Source: Candidatus Mediterraneibacter colneyensis (lineage in GTDB: Bacteria > Bacillota > Clostridia > Lachnospirales > Lachnospiraceae). Taken from it: a DNA stretch of 24,283 nt. The translations under genes and the position numbers were made by a program. Of this stretch, positions 21,513 through 24,283 are shown in pieces. The notes below the pieces were generated by a model. It did no database searches and was not told where the DNA came from. It worked only from the letters and a program-made list of their open reading frames with translations. Position 1 is the first letter of the stretch. Each line of letters starts with the position of its first letter. The stretch lies in contig DXEY01000023.1 of NCBI GenBank assembly GCA_019114745.1, positions 1 through 24,283 on the forward strand, in the 5' to 3' direction.

Positions 21513-23258
21513 ATGGCAGAGAAAGTGATCATGCTGGGCAACGAAGCGATCGCCCGCGGAGCTTATGAGGCGGGGGTAAAAGTCTCATCCGCATACCCGG
21601 GAACTCCGAGCACGGAGATCAGCGAGTACCTTGTTCAGTACAGAGATAATGTATATGAAGAGTGGGCGCCTAACGAGAAAGTGGCGACTGAGGTCGCGGT
21701 AGGCGCCAGCCTTGCGGGTGCGCGCGCCATGGCATGTATGAAACATGTAGGTCTTAACGTGGCGGCAGATCCGCTGTACTCCGTGTCCTATATGGGCGTC
21801 AACGGCGGTCTTGTCATCGTAGTCGCCGATGATCCGGGATTATACAGCTCACAGAACGAGCAGGATACGAGAATGGTGGCGAGAGCGGCGCAGATCCCGG
21901 TGATCGAGCCCTCCGACAGCGCCGAGGCAAAAGATTTCTTTAAGACAGCATTTGAACTCAGCGAGCAGTTTGACCGTCCTTTTATCTTCCGGACGACCAC
22001 AAGGCTCGCACACTCCCAGGGACTGGTAGAGCTTCAGGAGCGCGTTGTCCCGGAAGACAGGCCCTATGAAAAGAACATCCAGAAAAACGTTATGATGCCG
22101 GGGAATGCCAAGCTGCGCCATATCGAGATCGAGAAGCGCAATCTGGAACTTGCTGAGGCGGCAAATACCCTTCCCATCAACCGGGTGGAAATGAATGATA
22201 CAAAGATCGGTGTGATCACAAGCGGGATCCCGTACCAGTATGTGAAAGAAGCACTGCCGGAAGCATCGGTGCTGAAGCTTGGGATGGTCAATCCGCTGCC
22301 GAGAAAGCTGATCGAGGAGTTCGCATCTAAAGTAGATACACTGTATATCGTGGAAGAACTCGATCCGGTGATCGAGGAGCAGGTGAAATCCTGGGGGATT
22401 TCCGCGATCGGGAAAGAGATCTTTACGGTACAGGGAGAGTACAGCGCCAACATGCTGAGAAAAGAGATCCTGAAGCAGGATCTGGATCTGAAGCAGCCGG
22501 CAGCAGCGCCGGGACGGCCTCCGATCCTCTGTCCGGGATGCCCTCACAGAAGCGTGTTCTATACGCTGAACAAACTGAAATTCCATGCGGCAGGAGATAT
22601 CGGCTGCTATACCCTGGGAGCAGTAGCTCCGCTGAGCGTGATCGACACAACGATGTGCATGGGCTCAAGCATTTCTACCCTTCACGGGATGGAGAAGGCG
22701 AAAGGAAAAGATTACATAAAGAACTGGGTGGCTGTGATCGGCGACTCCACCTTTATGCACACGGGCGTGAACTCCCTGATGAACATGGTGTACAATAATG
22801 CCACAGGAACTGTCCTGATCCTTGACAATTCCACTACAGGCATGACAGGCCATCAGGATCATGCCGCGACAGGAAAGACCCTGCAGGGAGATACAACCTA
22901 TGCGATCAGCATTCCGGGGATCTGTAAAGCGATGGGGATAAAGAATGTGTATGAGATCAATGCGTTTGATCTTCCGCTTCTGGAGAAAACGATCAAAGAG
23001 GAAGCGGCTAAAGACGAAGTCTCTGTCATCATCACGAAGACACCGTGCGTGCTTCTGGATAAGAGAAAGAAACCGCTATATACCGCTCATACAGATAAGT
23101 GCAAAAAGTGCGGAATGTGTATGAAACCGGGATGTCCTGCCATGACAAAGAACCCTGACGGGACGATCCACATCGACGATACGATGTGCACCGGCTGCGG
23201 ACTGTGCAAAGACCTGTGTAAATTTGACGCGATAGAGCTTGTAAAGGAAGGTGAGTAG
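21513..23258 (+). CDS. iorA: Indolepyruvate:ferredoxin oxidoreductase, alpha subunit
   Basis: IorA, with IorB, oxidatively decarboxylates indolepyruvate and other aryl-pyruvates to aryl-acetyl-CoA while reducing ferredoxin; it is oxygen-sensitive and cytoplasmic. The 581-residue protein has the N-terminal pyruvate-oxidoreductase domain (GNEAIARGAYEAGVKVSSAYPGTPST), a middle domain (~200-330), CPGCPHRS (C340, C343) and a thiamine-diphosphate domain with GDIGCYTLG and GDSTFMHTGVNSLMNMVYNN (G410-D411-S412). Two C-terminal [4Fe-4S] sites are C530, C533, C536, C541 and C559, C562, C565, C569. ATG 21513 (MAEKV) is preferred, with GAAAGGA (21495-21501) upstream; an in-frame ATG at 21501 overlaps that site. 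iorB follows with a 2-bp gap. Confidence 0.95.
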   Translation: MAEKVIMLGNEAIARGAYEAGVKVSSAYPGTPSTEISEYLVQYRDNVYEEWAPNEKVATEVAVGASLAGARAMACMKHVGLNVAADPLYSVSYMGVNGGLVIVVADDPGLYSSQNEQDTRMVARAAQIPVIEPSDSAEAKDFFKTAFELSEQFDRPFIFRTTTRLAHSQGLVELQERVVPEDRPYEKNIQKNVMMPGNAKLRHIEIEKRNLELAEAANTLPINRVEMNDTKIGVITSGIPYQYVKEALPEASVLKLGMVNPLPRKLIEEFASKVDTLYIVEELDPVIEEQVKSWGISAIGKEIFTVQGEYSANMLRKEILKQDLDLKQPAAAPGRPPILCPGCPHRSVFYTLNKLKFHAAGDIGCYTLGAVAPLSVIDTTMCMGSSISTLHGMEKAKGKDYIKNWVAVIGDSTFMHTGVNSLMNMVYNNATGTVLILDNSTTGMTGHQDHAATGKTLQGDTTYAISIPGICKAMGIKNVYEINAFDLPLLEKTIKEEAAKDEVSVIITKTPCVLLDKRKKPLYTAHTDKCKKCGMCMKPGCPAMTKNPDGTIHIDDTMCTGCGLCKDLCKFDAIELVKEGE

Positions 23259-23260
23259 AT

Positions 23261-23833
23261 ATGGCAGTGAAAAATATCATGATCGTCGGCGTGGGCGGAC
23301 AGGGCACTCTGCTCACCAGCCGCATCCTTGGCGGACTGACGATCGCGGGGGGATATGACGTAAAGCTGTCCGAAGTCCACGGTATGGCGCAGAGAGGCGG
23401 AAGCGTGGTCACATTTGTCCGCTATGGGGACAAAGTGGCAGAGCCGATCGTAGAGGAAGGACAGGCAGACGTGATCATCGCCTTTGAAAGACTGGAGGCA
23501 CTCCGGTACGCACATTTCCTGAAAAAGGACGGCGTGCTGATCGTCAATGACTGGAGGATCGATCCCATGCCGGTTGTGATCGGAAATGCCGAGTATCCGG
23601 AACATATCCTTGAGGATCTGGAGAAAGAATATAAAGTGTACAAAGTAGATGCCACAGAAGAATCCAAAAAACTCGGTAATCCGAAGGTGTTTAATCTGAT
23701 CGTACTCGGAGTTGCGGCGCAGCACATGGATTTTACAAAGGAACAGTGGTACGAAGTGATCGGAAAAACAGTTCCTCCGAAGACAATAGAGATCAACAGG
23801 AAAGCCTTTGACGTAGGCTACGGACTGAAATAG
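23261..23833 (+). CDS. iorB: Indolepyruvate:ferredoxin oxidoreductase, beta subunit
   Basis: This 190-residue protein is the small gamma-type subunit of the 2-oxoacid:ferredoxin oxidoreductase superfamily. Its N-terminal motif VGVGGQGTLLTSRILGG (about 8-24) contacts cofactors at the subunit interface. SEVHGMAQRGGSVVTFVRYG and a C-terminal segment ending in KAFDVGYGLK complete the domain. It carries no iron-sulfur cysteine motif, as expected, since the clusters are in IorA. Its ATG lies 2 bp after the iorA stop, so the two are made together. A 4-bp stem with a GAAA loop (23835-23846) follows the stop but lacks a T-tract, so transcription probably continues into the ACT-domain gene. Confidence 0.95.
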   Translation: MAVKNIMIVGVGGQGTLLTSRILGGLTIAGGYDVKLSEVHGMAQRGGSVVTFVRYGDKVAEPIVEEGQADVIIAFERLEALRYAHFLKKDGVLIVNDWRIDPMPVVIGNAEYPEHILEDLEKEYKVYKVDATEESKKLGNPKVFNLIVLGVAAQHMDFTKEQWYEVIGKTVPPKTIEINRKAFDVGYGLK

Positions 23834-23883
23834 ATGCCGAAAGGCAAATAAATTGAATTTGGCAGTGAAAGGCGGTGATAGCA

Positions 23884-24283
23884 ATGATCAGGCAGATATC
23901 TGTATTTGTGGAAAATCAGCCGGGCAGCATGATGAAAGTGACTTCGGTACTGACAGAATCTAAGGTCAATATCCGGGCGATCTCGACGTTCGATACGCCG
24001 GAGTTCGGCATTATGCGCCTTGTTGTTGACGATCCGGTGAAGGCAAAAAACAGTCTGACAGAAAAAGGTTTCGTTACGAGAGTCAGTGACGTGATCGGCG
24101 TGGAACTCAAAGACGAGAAGGGAAACCTCAATCAAATGCTGAAGATTCTCGCAGACGGAAAGATCAACGTAAACTATATTTATTCTTTTGTCATCCGTGA
24201 AGGTAAAGCCCCGGTCATGGTATTTCATACGGATGATTATGACCAGGCAGAGCAGGTACTCCGTGAAGCTGATGTAAAGCTGA
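23884..24283 (+). CDS. Tandem ACT-domain protein, 3'-truncated by window edge
   Basis: The reading frame starts at ATG 23884 and is still open at the last base, after 133 codons. A near-consensus Shine-Dalgarno (AAGGCGGTGA, 23869-23878) precedes the ATG by 5 nt. The first ACT domain is MIRQISVFVENQPGSMMKV...VNIRAISTFDTPEFGIMRLVV. A second begins near residue 70 (VIGVELKDEKGNLNQMLKIL...INVNYIYSF...PVMVFHTDDYDQA). ACT domains bind amino acids and regulate their metabolism. Family members of about 140 residues often lie next to PaaK-type ligases and IorAB, so this one is likely an aromatic amino acid or aryl-acid sensor. That role is inferred from position. Only a few C-terminal residues seem to be missing. 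Confidence 0.88.
   Translation, partial: MIRQISVFVENQPGSMMKVTSVLTESKVNIRAISTFDTPEFGIMRLVVDDPVKAKNSLTEKGFVTRVSDVIGVELKDEKGNLNQMLKILADGKINVNYIYSFVIREGKAPVMVFHTDDYDQAEQVLREADVKL

Noticed and set aside
23835..23846. TGCC-GAAA-GGCA hairpin after iorB
   Set aside because: A 4-bp stem with no T-tract is too weak for a terminator, and the ACT-domain gene starts only 38 bp later with a good ribosome binding site.

Overview
This is a chromosomal window of roughly 50% GC from a Gram-positive, low-redox anaerobe, most likely a Lachnospiraceae (Clostridia). The reasons are PolC-type DNA polymerase III, DUF4364, the rho-rpmE-DUF1385-prmC-prfA gene order, strong AGGAGG-type ribosome binding sites and ferredoxin-dependent 2-oxoacid metabolism. 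I saw no transposase, integrase, tRNA, rRNA or CRISPR array. The genus assignment is inference from protein content and gene order.

Layout. (1) 1-2749: the end of an AraC-family regulator, then tcdA (tRNA t6A dehydratase) and rarA (replication-fork AAA+ ATPase), all on the plus strand. (2) 2726-4166, minus strand: a TIGR01212-type radical SAM gene followed by a DUF4364 gene that overlaps both its upstream neighbour and, convergently, the 3' end of rarA. (3) 4167-4341: a compact divergent promoter region in which the -35 boxes of the radical SAM operon and of rho occupy almost the same bases. (4) 4342-5982: rho, then rpmE with its own promoter and a strong terminator. (5) 6154-12255: a tight operon of DUF1385 membrane protein, prmC, prfA, DUF2156 protein, a class I/II aminotransferase and hisC. 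PrmC methylates the glutamine of the GGQ motif in release factor 1 (prfA), so those two work as a pair. (6) 12291-18408: a consensus promoter, a small membrane-anchored protein, a hairpin, then ispG (MEP isoprenoid pathway) and polC (replicative polymerase). (7) 18430-19744: glyA with its own extended -10 promoter. (8) 19745-20200: a 456-bp non-coding gap nearly filled by a ~338-bp imperfect inverted repeat. (9) 20156-24283: an operon of phenylacetate-CoA ligase-like protein, iorA, iorB and a tandem ACT-domain protein cut by the window end. Together these would convert aryl-pyruvates (from aromatic amino acids) to aryl-acetyl-CoA and aryl-acetates with reduction of ferredoxin.

Most of the window is conserved housekeeping. 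The least explained parts are the long inverted repeat between glyA and the aryl-CoA ligase, the shared -35 divergent promoter with paired 11-bp repeats, the multi-hairpin spacer after rpmE, and a perfect inverted repeat bracketing the -35 box at 12291.
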